Source: Alphaproteobacteria bacterium
Lineage (GTDB): Bacteria > Pseudomonadota > Alphaproteobacteria > Rickettsiales > UBA998
Length of the DNA stretch: 13,844 nucleotides
Reading direction: 5' to 3'
Assembly: GCA_021730835.1 (NCBI GenBank)
Contig: JAKFYP010000163.1
Location: forward strand, 1 to 13,844
The notes below the pieces were generated by a model. It was not told where the DNA came from. It worked only from the letters and a program-made list of their open reading frames with translations, and made no database searches. Within the stretch, counting starts at the first letter, position 1, and each line of letters starts with the position of its first letter. A program made the position numbers and the translations under genes. Below are positions 1-7,142 of the stretch, piece by piece.

Positions 1-47
1 TATTCACCGCTTGCCTCTTATCTGTATGTATGTCAGTAAAAGCAGTC

Positions 48-143
48 GGTTACCACTCCCCCCTTGGAGCACCCGCCTGCGGGTTACCACTCCCCCCCTG
101 AAGCACCCGCCTGCGGGTTACCACTCCCCCCTTGAGGGGGAGT
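48..143. repeat. Tandem 36-nt C-rich direct repeats
   Basis: Two nearly identical 36-nt units lie at 48-83 and 82-117, overlapping by a shared GG, followed by a truncated third copy at 116-143. Each reads GGTTACCAC, a run of 6-7 C, then GGAGCACCC or GAAGCACCC and GCCTGCGGG. A fourth full copy is at 342-377. The units differ at only one or two bases and in C-run length, which suggests recent duplication. No coding function is apparent. Confidence 0.85.
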
Positions 144-280
144 CGAAGAGCCGAGGATGAAATCCGAAGGCGATTCGGTGGGGGGGATTGCTCTTATTAT
201 CCCCCCCACCGCTCAGCTTCGGCTTACAGCCTTGCTTCGCGTGCTCCCCCTCAAGGGGGGAGCGAAGTATCGTGGGTACA
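116..280. repeat. Fold-back (inverted repeat) element 1
   Basis: The left side (from 116) and the reverse complement of the right side (to 280) resemble each other along their length. Both contain a self-palindromic hairpin: ACTCCCCC/GGGGGAGT at 123-130 and 136-143, and GCTCCCCC/GGGGGAGC at 243-250 and 256-263. The centre is a perfect 11-bp stem, CGGTGGGGGGG at 176-186 with its complement at 201-211, around a 14-nt AT-rich loop. It looks like a non-coding miniature fold-back element and could block or terminate transcription. No target-site duplication could be identified. Confidence 0.75.
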
Positions 281-294
281 GATTCTTTTTTTTA

Positions 295-321
295 AACCTG
301 TAACCTGAAACCTATAACCTG
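295..321. repeat. Degenerate AACCTG short tandem repeat
   Basis: Four successive imperfect units (AACCTG, TAACCTG, AAACCT, ATAACCTG) separate the two fold-back elements. This short simple repeat has no visible coding role. Confidence 0.5.
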
Positions 322-341
322 CCCCCCACCGCTTGCCTGCG

Positions 342-449
342 GGTTACCACTCCCCCCTTGGAGCACCCGCCTGCGGGGTGCTATGCAAACCAATAATGAA
401 GCATCCCGCAGGCGGATGCTTCAAGGGGGGAGCGGAGTATCGTGGGTAA
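342..449. repeat. Fold-back element 2 containing two 19-nt hairpins
   Basis: The left arm (342-381) is copy 4 of the 36-nt repeat completed into a full hairpin at 363-381. The right arm (398-449) is an inverted relative: a hairpin with a 9-bp stem (398-406 pairing with 414-422), then a G run and GTGGGTAA. The two arms can pair with one another over about 30 nt, with some G-T mismatches. Their tails match fold-back element 1: both right arms end in AGTATCGTGGGTA. This suggests the same mobile or duplicated unit in two versions. Positions 450-534 after it are AT-rich and hold the start region of the next gene. Confidence 0.75.
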
Positions 450-534
450 TCAGAAATTTTTATGGAAATTTTGTTAATGATTTGGTAATAGGGGCCTCCA
501 TAAAACACAACGCATCCATGATGGAGACACTCCG

Positions 535-2001
535 ATGGCAAAAAAATCAGGGGGAAAGCAACAAAAGGATCATATGTCCGAGGAACGTGAAGAAGATGCC
601 GCTCCAGCCGGTGATCCTGCGGTTGATGAGGATAATCTGTCATCCGAGGACAAAATAAAGGCGCTCTATTCGCGCCGTCAGACGAGAGTGTATTATCGTC
701 AGCAAGCAGAAGAGATAGAAGCCCGGAGAGAAGAGGCTCTGGTTGGGCAGACGGTCACTGACAGGTTGAGAGCAAAAGGTTCGGTTGTGTATGCTACGCA
801 TTCCGGAGATTATTTTACGTCTACCGAGCGGGAGGAAGAAAAAGCAATTGTCCGGCAGGAGATGGAAGCCAAAGAAAGAGAAGCGGCAAAACAACGGATT
901 CAGGATCGCAGACCGGAAGAAGAAAGAGGCAATCCTGTCACGGATGGGGAGATGGATACTGAAGTCGCTGAAGAAAAAGCAAGGCAAAAGGCTGAAAGAG
1001 AAAAAAAGATTGAGCGCCAGATTACCCAAGAGTCATTGATGGCTCACGCATCGCAAAGGCAGTACGCCAAAGGAATAACCGAAGATGACATAACAGCCGA
1101 AATGACCAAAATCGCCAATGAGGAACGGCAAATTCACCAATACGAAGAGCGGCTGGCGGCGGAGGCTCGGCAGCGAGAGGCAGAGGAGGCCCGGCAGCGA
1201 GAGGGGCGTGCAGTTACAGAAAGGCGGGATGTCGCCCGGGCGGCGATTAAGGAGAAAGGCGTGAAAAAGGTTGCCGGTGATCCTGCCCTCGCCCCCAGTT
1301 TCCGGGATATACTCAGGGAAGCGGTAGAGAATATGCCGGGTGAAAAGGAGAATGAGGTTTATCCCTTCAACCGGTTTCTCAAAACCCTTAGTGAGCGCTG
1401 GGGGGTGAGTTTAAGAGGTCTGGAAGACATACTGGATATTTTTGTAAGGGAGAAACTTAGTAACAATCAAAGAAATGCACAAAACAAGTCGCTACAAATG
1501 ATCGTCACCCGGCTCAACCTTGCAGATGATGATCTGCGTATGCTTTTTCGATTGAGTCATGGCGATCCCGCGATTAGCGGGGTTGGGGAAATTGCAACGC
1601 AGGCGGAAGTGGCGCTTAATGGAGGGCAATTTTTTGGTCAGGACGTTGCGGCAGAAAACTTGCCGGGCGCTATTTTGGAGAAGCTATATGCTTTTTCGGG
1701 AATACGCAAAAAGCACATCCAAGACACATTGCAGATTACTGCATATCAACTCGACCACTTGCAGCGAGGAGAGCATTTCAAGGATGATAGCGCTAAATAC
1801 CAGCAATTAGTGACTTATCTGGCGGGCGATGAAGCGATGGGCACAAAGCTTGCGGAATTAGCTGAGAGAGGACGTCAGACGGACGTTGCGGCAGAGGTTG
1901 GGGGTCAGCCCGAAAACGTCGTAGCGGAACTTGAGGAGTTGGAGCATGATGGGCGTGCATGGCAAAACGATGGTAAAGACCGGGCCACATCGCAACGATA
2001 G
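535..2001 (+). CDS. Hypothetical charged coiled-coil protein
   Basis: A 488-residue protein with no family that I recognise. The ATG at 535 has GGAG at 523-526, 8 nt upstream; an internal ATG at 574 preceded by AAGGA is an alternative. Residues 1 to about 240 are highly charged, rich in Glu, Arg, Lys and Gln, with long coiled-coil-like helices at about 45-75 and 95-235 and a duplicated 8-residue unit EARQREAE/EARQREGR near 210-225. Residues about 255-445 look folded and helical. Within them, about 379-412 (SGI...HIQDTL.IT...LQRG) and less clearly 276-300 (LSERWGVSLRGLEDIL) resemble degenerate Cro/C1-type helix-turn-helix units; that is inference by eye. There is no signal peptide or membrane segment, so it is probably cytoplasmic. 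The first half is A-rich and uses AAA/GAA codons more than the GC-rich neighbours, a possible sign of transfer or of low-complexity selection. It converges on the FlgC-like gene with only 22 nt between. Confidence 0.8.
   Translation: MAKKSGGKQQKDHMSEEREEDAAPAGDPAVDEDNLSSEDKIKALYSRRQTRVYYRQQAEEIEARREEALVGQTVTDRLRAKGSVVYATHSGDYFTSTEREEEKAIVRQEMEAKEREAAKQRIQDRRPEEERGNPVTDGEMDTEVAEEKARQKAEREKKIERQITQESLMAHASQRQYAKGITEDDITAEMTKIANEERQIHQYEERLAAEARQREAEEARQREGRAVTERRDVARAAIKEKGVKKVAGDPALAPSFRDILREAVENMPGEKENEVYPFNRFLKTLSERWGVSLRGLEDILDIFVREKLSNNQRNAQNKSLQMIVTRLNLADDDLRMLFRLSHGDPAISGVGEIATQAEVALNGGQFFGQDVAAENLPGAILEKLYAFSGIRKKHIQDTLQITAYQLDHLQRGEHFKDDSAKYQQLVTYLAGDEAMGTKLAELAERGRQTDVAAEVGGQPENVVAELEELEHDGRAWQNDGKDRATSQR
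1162..1204 (+). repeat. In-gene 24-bp direct duplication
   Basis: Nineteen nucleotides (GAGGCYCGGCAGCGAGAGG) recur at 1162-1180 and 1186-1204 with one difference, a period of 24 bp that adds exactly 8 residues (EARQREAE then EARQREGR) to the coiled coil without breaking the frame. Confidence 0.85.
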
Positions 2002-2023
2002 GCCCCGTAGCGGAAGAAAAAAC

Positions 2024-2422
2024 TCAGCTCTCAATATCTAGCAGGCTTTTGAGCATGGTATCGGCGGCCTCGATGGCCTTGAGGTTGGCCTTATAGTCGT
2101 AGCTGGCGATATGCTGTTCAACGACCTCGTTTTCCAGATCGACATTGGGGAATTCAACGATGCCATCGGCGTCGGCGTCGGGATGACCGGGCGCGTAGAC
2201 TTTCACCGAAGCGGGGTCGCGTGGGCGGAGTTCTGCCCGCACGCCCCCTGTCGGCTCGATACTGCTCTGCACGACATCTTGCGGAGTGTGTGGTTCATCC
2301 ACCTTCTGCCCCCTGACATTCTTCGCCGTGCTATGTATATTGGCGACATTGCTGGCGCTGTTGGCAAGGCGCAGCCCGGCCGCGTTGAGACCGGATACAG
2401 AGATATTGATCGAGTTGATCAT
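2024..2422 (-). CDS. FlgC-like flagellar rod/hook family protein
   Basis: A 132-residue protein with the two conserved ends of flagellar rod, hook and basal-body proteins. The N-terminus (about 5-30, ISVSGLNAAGLRLANSASNV) matches the rod-protein helix SAL.A...RL...A.NIAN. The C-terminus (about 88-132) has DADADGIVEFPNVDLENEVV followed by YDYKANLKAIEAADTMLKSLL, the FlgC-type C-terminal helix. FlgC proteins are about 135-140 residues, so this is near full length. The open frame continues upstream to 2569, but the ATG at 2422 has a strong GGGGAGGA ribosome site 7 nt upstream and starts at the family N-terminus, so I chose it. Known FlgC forms the proximal rod with FlgB; no FlgB or other flagellar gene is in the window. 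It may be a paralogue outside the main flagellar cluster. It is transcribed away from the AlgX-like gene. Confidence 0.8.
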   Translation of the reverse strand: MINSINISVSGLNAAGLRLANSASNVANIHSTAKNVRGQKVDEPHTPQDVVQSSIEPTGGVRAELRPRDPASVKVYAPGHPDADADGIVEFPNVDLENEVVEQHIASYDYKANLKAIEAADTMLKSLLDIES

Positions 2423-2429
2423 GGTCGAT

Positions 2430-2437
2430 TCCTCCCC
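2430..2437 (-). promoter_or_regulatory. Strong ribosome binding site of FlgC-like gene
   Basis: Minus-strand GGGGAGGA lies 7 nt before the ATG at 2422. It decides this start over the longer open frame that begins at 2569. Confidence 0.75.
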
Positions 2438-2478
2438 GAGCCATTGATGTTCAGCATAGCGCGATAATGTAAATATTT

Positions 2479-2498
2479 GATTAACGAATTGGTTAATC
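2479..2498. promoter_or_regulatory. Perfect palindrome GATTAAC-N6-GTTAATC in divergent promoter
   Basis: A perfect 7-bp inverted repeat (2479-2485 and 2492-2498, spacer GAATTG) sits between the divergent FlgC-like and AlgX-like genes. It contains TTAA twice, 8 nt apart, and on the minus strand reads TTAACC. The alphaproteobacterial regulator CtrA binds TTAA-N7-TTAA; the spacing here is N8, so it is either a variant site or the operator of another dimeric regulator. Confidence 0.5.
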
Positions 2499-2500
2499 GG

Positions 2501-2529
2501 TTGACAGGCTGCTGTAAAACCGATAGTGC
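2501..2529 (+). promoter_or_regulatory. Candidate sigma-70-type promoter for algX-algF-Sel1 operon
   Basis: An exact TTGACA (2501-2506) is followed 17 nt later by TAGTGC (2524-2529), a weak -10 with three of six consensus bases. It lies immediately downstream of the palindrome at 2479-2498 and 46 nt before the ATG at 2575. Confidence 0.45.
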
Positions 2530-2574
2530 ATTGCATCATTGAGAAGAACGACAACAACGGATTTTCCACGGCTC

Positions 2575-3936
2575 ATGAATCGGTTTTGCATCCCGGCACT
2601 TCTGCTGGCCTCCTTATTTATATGGATTTTTTCGCATCCGGCGCGGGCGGGCGAACTGGCGTTTCAGTGCCCGGATCTCGGCAATAAGGAAAAGCAGACC
2701 ATCGGTGCGATGACACAAGGCGAGGATGGCTGGTTTTTCAGGGTTGCGGGGGATCTCAAGCAGCATTACCGGCTGATGCCCGAGGCGGCGTCGTATCTGT
2801 CGCGTATGGCGGAGGCATTCCGCCAGCGGGGCACGGAAGTGGTATTTATTTCGGTTCCGCCGCGAGGGATTGCCGCGCAGGCCTTTCTTCATATGGACGA
2901 CCCCGACCAGAAGCGTTTTCATGTGACGAAGGCAACGGAGTCCTATTCCTCGATGCTCAATACCATGCGCGAAACGGGGCTGATTGTTCCTGATTTGACG
3001 GAAGAATCGGTGATTCCGGAGGGCGAGAAGGAAATATTTTTCTTCCGCCGCGATTTGCACTGGACGCCGTTCGGGGCGCGCCGGGCGGCGCAGGCGGTAG
3101 CCGAAGAGATCAAAAAGCTTCCGGCGTACAAGAAACTTTCACCGGCGACGTTTGAGACCAAAGAGGTCGGAACCAAGGAAATGAAAGAAACGATGGCGCT
3201 GGAATTGCAGCGTTTATGCACTTCGGAAGTACCCGGCGAGCCGTTCCCGCTGTTTGAGACGCGCCGCGCCGCCGCAACCGGCGAGGATGCGCTGTTTGGC
3301 GATGCGGGCGGCGGTGATCCGGCGGTGCTGGTCGGCTCAAGCTTCAGCGCGCTGTCATGGTTTAATTTCGATGGCTTTCTCTCGGAATATACCGGGCTGG
3401 AAGTGGCCAATTTCGCGCTTTCCGCCGGTTTGTTGTTCAATGCGATCGTCTCATGGACTTCCTCGCCGCAGTTTCAGGATACGCATCCGCCCTTCGTCTT
3501 CTGGGAAGCGCCCGGAATTTATGACCTCAACAACGACACCACGAAATACTATCGCCAGCTAATTCCGGCGATTTACGGCGAATGCAAGCCGGAGGACGCG
3601 CTGGCGAGCGGCATGCTGGAGATCAAAGGCGGCAAGGGCGGCTTGTTGCTCGAAGTCACCGAGGATAAGGAAGTCTCAGGCAACGACTATTACCTGTTTC
3701 TGGAAACGGCCAATCGCGGACTGGCTTCCTTCACGCTGCAACTGGATTACGCCGATGGCGACGGAGAGTGGTTCATCGTAGACCGCAGCCAGCATTTCGA
3801 TAATGCCGGGCGGTTTTTCATTGAGTTATCGGGCGAAATCGAGGGATTACTCTCCTCCGTATCGGTGGACGGATTGCCGAACATCAACGCGACGCTCAAT
3901 GCCCGTGTGTGCAGGATACCTAAAAAATCAACTTGA
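2575..3936 (+). CDS. algX: AlgX/AlgJ-family alginate O-acetyltransferase
   Basis: A 453-residue exported SGNH-type O-acetyltransferase of the AlgX/AlgJ family (Pseudomonas AlgX is about 474 residues). Residues 1 to about 25 form a signal peptide ending ARA. Visible family motifs are GEDGWFF near 49; DLHWTP near 160-165, holding the Asp-His pair of the catalytic triad; and VGSSFS near 253-258, holding the catalytic serine. Residues about 335-453 form a second, beta-rich domain in the position of the AlgX carbohydrate-binding module. Known AlgX transfers acetyl groups onto polymannuronate in the periplasm and belongs to the secretion complex. The frame also offers TTG at 2539, adding 12 residues; I prefer ATG 2575 because it begins directly at the signal peptide, although neither start has a clear Shine-Dalgarno. 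It is followed by algF after a 78-nt gap. The substrate polymer cannot be read from the sequence. Confidence 0.85.
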   Translation: MNRFCIPALLLASLFIWIFSHPARAGELAFQCPDLGNKEKQTIGAMTQGEDGWFFRVAGDLKQHYRLMPEAASYLSRMAEAFRQRGTEVVFISVPPRGIAAQAFLHMDDPDQKRFHVTKATESYSSMLNTMRETGLIVPDLTEESVIPEGEKEIFFFRRDLHWTPFGARRAAQAVAEEIKKLPAYKKLSPATFETKEVGTKEMKETMALELQRLCTSEVPGEPFPLFETRRAAATGEDALFGDAGGGDPAVLVGSSFSALSWFNFDGFLSEYTGLEVANFALSAGLLFNAIVSWTSSPQFQDTHPPFVFWEAPGIYDLNNDTTKYYRQLIPAIYGECKPEDALASGMLEIKGGKGGLLLEVTEDKEVSGNDYYLFLETANRGLASFTLQLDYADGDGEWFIVDRSQHFDNAGRFFIELSGEIEGLLSSVSVDGLPNINATLNARVCRIPKKST

Positions 3937-3957
3937 TAACACTGCCGGAAATTGCTA

Positions 3958-3973
3958 TTTACCATTTATTAAC
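3958..3973 (+). promoter_or_regulatory. CtrA-like motif TTTA-N7-TTAAC upstream of algF
   Basis: TTTA (3958-3961), 7 nt, then TTAAC (3969-3973, extending to TTAACCAT) matches the CtrA consensus TTAA-N7-TTAAC with one mismatch. It lies in the algX-algF gap. The call rests on motif similarity alone. Confidence 0.35.
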
Positions 3974-3978
3974 CATCA

Positions 3979-3992
3979 GCGGCGCAAGCCGC
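3979..3992 (+). terminator. Small GCGGC-GCAA-GCCGC hairpin in algX-algF gap
   Basis: A 5-bp GC stem (3979-3983 pairing with 3988-3992) closed by a GCAA tetraloop, followed by ATTTC rather than a real T run. It may be a weak attenuator or an mRNA-stabilising hairpin that tunes algF relative to algX. Confidence 0.3.
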
Positions 3993-4014
3993 ATTTCAAC
4001 CTGTGGAGACAACT

Positions 4015-4644
4015 ATGAAGCTCAGGCATCTTTTTCTTTCGCTATTACTGGCAACCGGTGTTGGCTTCGCTGCGAAGGCGAACGATCAGGAGCTTTATGA
4101 CCCGACGCCGCCCGCTGACTCCGCCTTTATCCGTCTGGCCAACGCAACGGATAGCAACATCACCAGCCAGCTCGGATCGGTAGCGTTTAAGGATGTGGTG
4201 GCTCCGGGGATTTCACCATACTACGTTCTCAAGGCGGGTGACTACACGCTGGAAGCGGCAGGCGCATCGCAGGCGATAAAAGTTGAGGCCGGGAAATATT
4301 ATACGGTCGCCGTGCAGAAGGGGAAAATCACCCCGATTGAGGATGCCCTGCTGGCCAATCCGGCGAAAAGCATGATTTATTTCTATAACCTCTCTGACGC
4401 GCCGCAAGCGGCGCTGCACGCACCGGCGCATAAGGCCGATATTGTGGCTGACGTGGCGTCCGGCGAGGGCAAGTCGCGGGAAGTCAATGCCCTGACGCTC
4501 GATCTGGCGGTCATGGCGGGCGATAAGGAAATCAGCGCGTTTAAAGGTGTCGAGCTAAAGCGACGCACCGGCTACAGCTTCCTGCTCTCCGGTTCGGGTG
4601 ATGCGCTCAAGGCCGCACAGGCCGAAAACGCCGTGGAGCGGTAA
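4015..4644 (+). CDS. algF: Alginate O-acetylation protein AlgF
   Basis: A 209-residue periplasmic protein of the AlgF family, close to the usual length of about 215. Residues 1 to about 22 are a signal peptide (hydrophobic LFLSLLLATGVGFA, then AKAN). The mature N-terminus has the family hallmark LYDPTPPADSAFIRLANAT, followed by a beta-rich region (YVLKAGDYTLEA, YYTVAVQKGK, MIYFYNLSD) and a second half ending in LKRRTGYSFLLSG. AlgF acts with AlgI, AlgJ and AlgX in acetylating alginate in the periplasm; its exact role is less settled. The ATG at 4015 has GGAG at 4005-4008, 6 nt upstream; a GTG at 4003 would overlap that ribosome site and is unlikely. Its stop codon overlaps the ribosome site of the next gene, so the two are probably translationally coupled. 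Confidence 0.88.
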   Translation: MKLRHLFLSLLLATGVGFAAKANDQELYDPTPPADSAFIRLANATDSNITSQLGSVAFKDVVAPGISPYYVLKAGDYTLEAAGASQAIKVEAGKYYTVAVQKGKITPIEDALLANPAKSMIYFYNLSDAPQAALHAPAHKADIVADVASGEGKSREVNALTLDLAVMAGDKEISAFKGVELKRRTGYSFLLSGSGDALKAAQAENAVER

Positions 4645-4656
4645 GGCTAAAAAACC

Positions 4657-7137
4657 ATGCTAAAAACCGGCAGACAGTTTGTTTTATTGCTGGCGTTGTT
4701 TGCGCTCTGCCTGCCGGTATTTGCCGCCTACGCTCAGGAGAAAAAAGACCCGCCGCTTTTGCCGCCGCGCATGGATTACGGCACGGTTTGCAAAGTCGTC
4801 AAGCCGCCCCTGCCGGATCGTGACTGGTCGCAGGATGCCGGAGGACTAGCTAAACTTCCGACCAAACAGGCCTATGAGTTGGGTGTTTTATATCTCAACG
4901 GCACTGGCGATATTGCCACCAATCCCGATCTGGCCGCGAAATTCCTGACGCTGGCCGCCGGTCGTAAGGACGACAAGCATTCGGTCAACGGCGCTAAATA
5001 CCATCTGGCGAAACTCTATCTCTGGGGCAAAGGCGTCACGCAGGATCCCAAAAAGGCGCACGCATTGCTTGAGGACGCGGTGAATGCCGGGGTGCGCGGC
5101 GCGGCAACCGAGCTTGGCAATCTGTTCGAGGAAGAGGGGCAACCGAAGAAGGCGGAGGAATATTATATCCGCGACCTCAAGACCGGCAACCCGAACGCGG
5201 CGCTGGCCCTGACGCATTTCTATCTTGAGGGCAAAGTCGTGCCGCCCTCGGAAAACGCCGATGAAGAGATGTTCCTGCTGGCCCAGAACATGCTGCTTAA
5301 AGACCTCGCCAAAGGCCGCTGCGACGCGCTGTACCAGATCGGCTCGATTTATATGGACGGCATTGTTGTGGCGCGCAATGAGGTAGTTGGAACGCAATGG
5401 CTCAAGGCGTCCTCGGAAGCGGGCAAGCCCTGGGCGATGCAGATGCTGGCGCGGCAATACCAGCGCGGTGTCGGCGTGCCCTACGATATGGAGCAGGCGG
5501 CGGCGTGGTGGCGTAAGGCCGCCGGGTTCGGCGTGGAAGAGGCGATGTATGAACTGGGTATCAACCATGCGCTTGGAACCGGCCTGAAACAGGATATTGA
5601 TCTGGGCCTGAAATGGCTGGAGAAAGCGGCTTCGCGTGGTCACCTGCCCGCGATGGAGCAGGTCGCTAAATTCTATCGCGGGGAATATGGCGGCAAGCCT
5701 AACCCGCAACGCTATGTGTACTGGCTGGAGCAGGCGGCGCTGCATCCCAAGGCCGGGGCGGATATCACCTACGATCTGGCGTTGGCCTACGCGGAAGGAT
5801 ATGGCGTCAAGCGGGATCCGCAGAAAGCATTTCAATTGTTTCAGGAGGGGGCGAAATCCGGTAGCCGCGATTCGATCCGCCAACTCGGGAAAGCTTATCG
5901 GCTGGGGCTTGGGGTTAAACAAAACCCCACCAAAGCCCTGCGCTTTTACCGTCTGGCCGCTGATCGGGGTAGTACGCAGGCCATGATGGCAATGGTGGAG
6001 ATTTACCGCGATGGGATCGGCGTGGAGCATGACCCGGCAAAAGCCGAGCGCTGGCTGGATCGCGCCGTGGCGGCGGGCAGTTCGGCAGCGCTGATAGATC
6101 GCTCCGAGGTGCTGGCGGCGAAAGGCACGCCGGATGATTTTACAAAAAGCATGGAGTATCTCGATCAGGCGATTGAAGAGGAAGACGACCGCAAGGCGAT
6201 GATCGTCAAAGGATTGCGTTTTGAACAGGGCAGGGGCGTCGAGAAAAGTTCGCGTGAAGCAGAAAAATGGTTCAATGCGGCGCTGGAGCCGGGCAGGGAC
6301 AGCAACCATCTGGAGGCAATGGCGCTGCTGGGGCGTCACTATCTCGATGGGGAAGGTGTGGAGCAGGATACAAAAAAAGGATTGCAACTGTTGCAGCAGG
6401 CGCGGGCGAACGGGTACATAAATGCCGCTTACACGATGGGCAAGTTTTACCTTGAGGGCGGAAAGGATACGAAGCCGGATTTCGCTAAAGCCCTCATGCT
6501 GATCGAGGAAGGGGCGGAAAAAGGCGACGACCGGGCGATGAGGCGTCTCGCCGATATGTATCAGAAGGGTGAAGGCGTACCGGCAAATGCCCAGAACGCC
6601 CTGCGCTGGTACTTCAGGGCGGTCGAGCAGGGCAGCGTTGATTCGGCGCGCAAAATCGGCAAGCTCTATAAAAAGGGCGGGGAGGGTGTTCCGGCTGAAC
6701 GTGAGAAGGCGATATACTGGTTTGAAAAAGCCGCCGTTCTTGGTGATATTGACTCGATGATCGAACTGGGTAAAGTGTATGGCAGCGACGGCAACCCGGA
6801 GACGATCGGGCGGGTCGTGGCCTATTACACGCGGGCGGCGCAGGCGGGTTCCGCTCAGGCGATGCGTGAGTTGGCGGCGCTGCATATGCAGGGTAACGGG
6901 ATGAAGCGCGACCCGGTGAGGGCCATTGAATGGTATAAAAAGGCCGCCGAACAGGGCGACAACAAGGCGATGGTCGAACTGGCGCAGGCTTATGCCGCCG
7001 GGCTTGGCGTCAAGGAATCAGCCGATGAGGCGCTTCTCTGGTGGAAAAAAGCAGCCGCCGCCGGGAATGAAACAGCCAGACAGCATCTTTCCTTTGCCGA
7101 ATCGCATGGCTACGGCGATACGAAATCCCATCGCTGA
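4657..7137 (+). CDS. Secreted Sel1-repeat protein (AlgK-like scaffold)
   Basis: An 826-residue exported solenoid. Residues 1-27 are a signal peptide (FVLLLALFALCLPVFAAYAQ); Cys18 is not in a lipobox, so it is probably a soluble periplasmic protein rather than a lipoprotein. From about residue 71 to 803 I count about 20 Sel1-like repeats of 35-40 residues with the pattern A...LG..Y..G.GV..D..KA..W..KAA..G; repeats 3, 4, 8 and 12 are degenerate. Sel1/TPR solenoids mediate protein-protein contacts. In alginate systems AlgK, a shorter TPR lipoprotein of about 475 residues, scaffolds the periplasmic secretion complex and contacts AlgX. By operon position this may be the functional counterpart, but it is much longer and homology beyond the repeats is not visible. 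It starts 12 nt after algF, with TAAGG (4642-4646) overlapping the algF stop. It converges with the next gene, 5 nt between. Confidence 0.88.
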   Translation: MLKTGRQFVLLLALFALCLPVFAAYAQEKKDPPLLPPRMDYGTVCKVVKPPLPDRDWSQDAGGLAKLPTKQAYELGVLYLNGTGDIATNPDLAAKFLTLAAGRKDDKHSVNGAKYHLAKLYLWGKGVTQDPKKAHALLEDAVNAGVRGAATELGNLFEEEGQPKKAEEYYIRDLKTGNPNAALALTHFYLEGKVVPPSENADEEMFLLAQNMLLKDLAKGRCDALYQIGSIYMDGIVVARNEVVGTQWLKASSEAGKPWAMQMLARQYQRGVGVPYDMEQAAAWWRKAAGFGVEEAMYELGINHALGTGLKQDIDLGLKWLEKAASRGHLPAMEQVAKFYRGEYGGKPNPQRYVYWLEQAALHPKAGADITYDLALAYAEGYGVKRDPQKAFQLFQEGAKSGSRDSIRQLGKAYRLGLGVKQNPTKALRFYRLAADRGSTQAMMAMVEIYRDGIGVEHDPAKAERWLDRAVAAGSSAALIDRSEVLAAKGTPDDFTKSMEYLDQAIEEEDDRKAMIVKGLRFEQGRGVEKSSREAEKWFNAALEPGRDSNHLEAMALLGRHYLDGEGVEQDTKKGLQLLQQARANGYINAAYTMGKFYLEGGKDTKPDFAKALMLIEEGAEKGDDRAMRRLADMYQKGEGVPANAQNALRWYFRAVEQGSVDSARKIGKLYKKGGEGVPAEREKAIYWFEKAAVLGDIDSMIELGKVYGSDGNPETIGRVVAYYTRAAQAGSAQAMRELAALHMQGNGMKRDPVRAIEWYKKAAEQGDNKAMVELAQAYAAGLGVKESADEALLWWKKAAAAGNETARQHLSFAESHGYGDTKSHR

Positions 7138-7142
7138 GTAAC

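Noticed and set aside
48..449. CRISPR array
   Set aside because: The repeats are 34-36 nt but directly abut, with no unique spacers of constant length, and they are palindromic and C-rich.
344..658. Open frames on both strands in the first 660 bases
   Set aside because: They are translations of the fold-back repeats or overlap the start of the 535 gene in another frame, without ribosome sites or recognisable sequence.
2423..2569. N-terminal extension of the FlgC-like frame to 2569
   Set aside because: The extension crosses the AT-rich palindrome and promoter region and lacks rod-protein similarity; the ATG at 2422 has a strong ribosome site.
4888..6885. A 665-codon open frame on the minus strand
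   Set aside because: It lies wholly inside and antisense to the Sel1-repeat gene, whose repeats and signal peptide are unmistakable. Its translation has no family motif, and long antisense frames are common in GC-rich repetitive genes.
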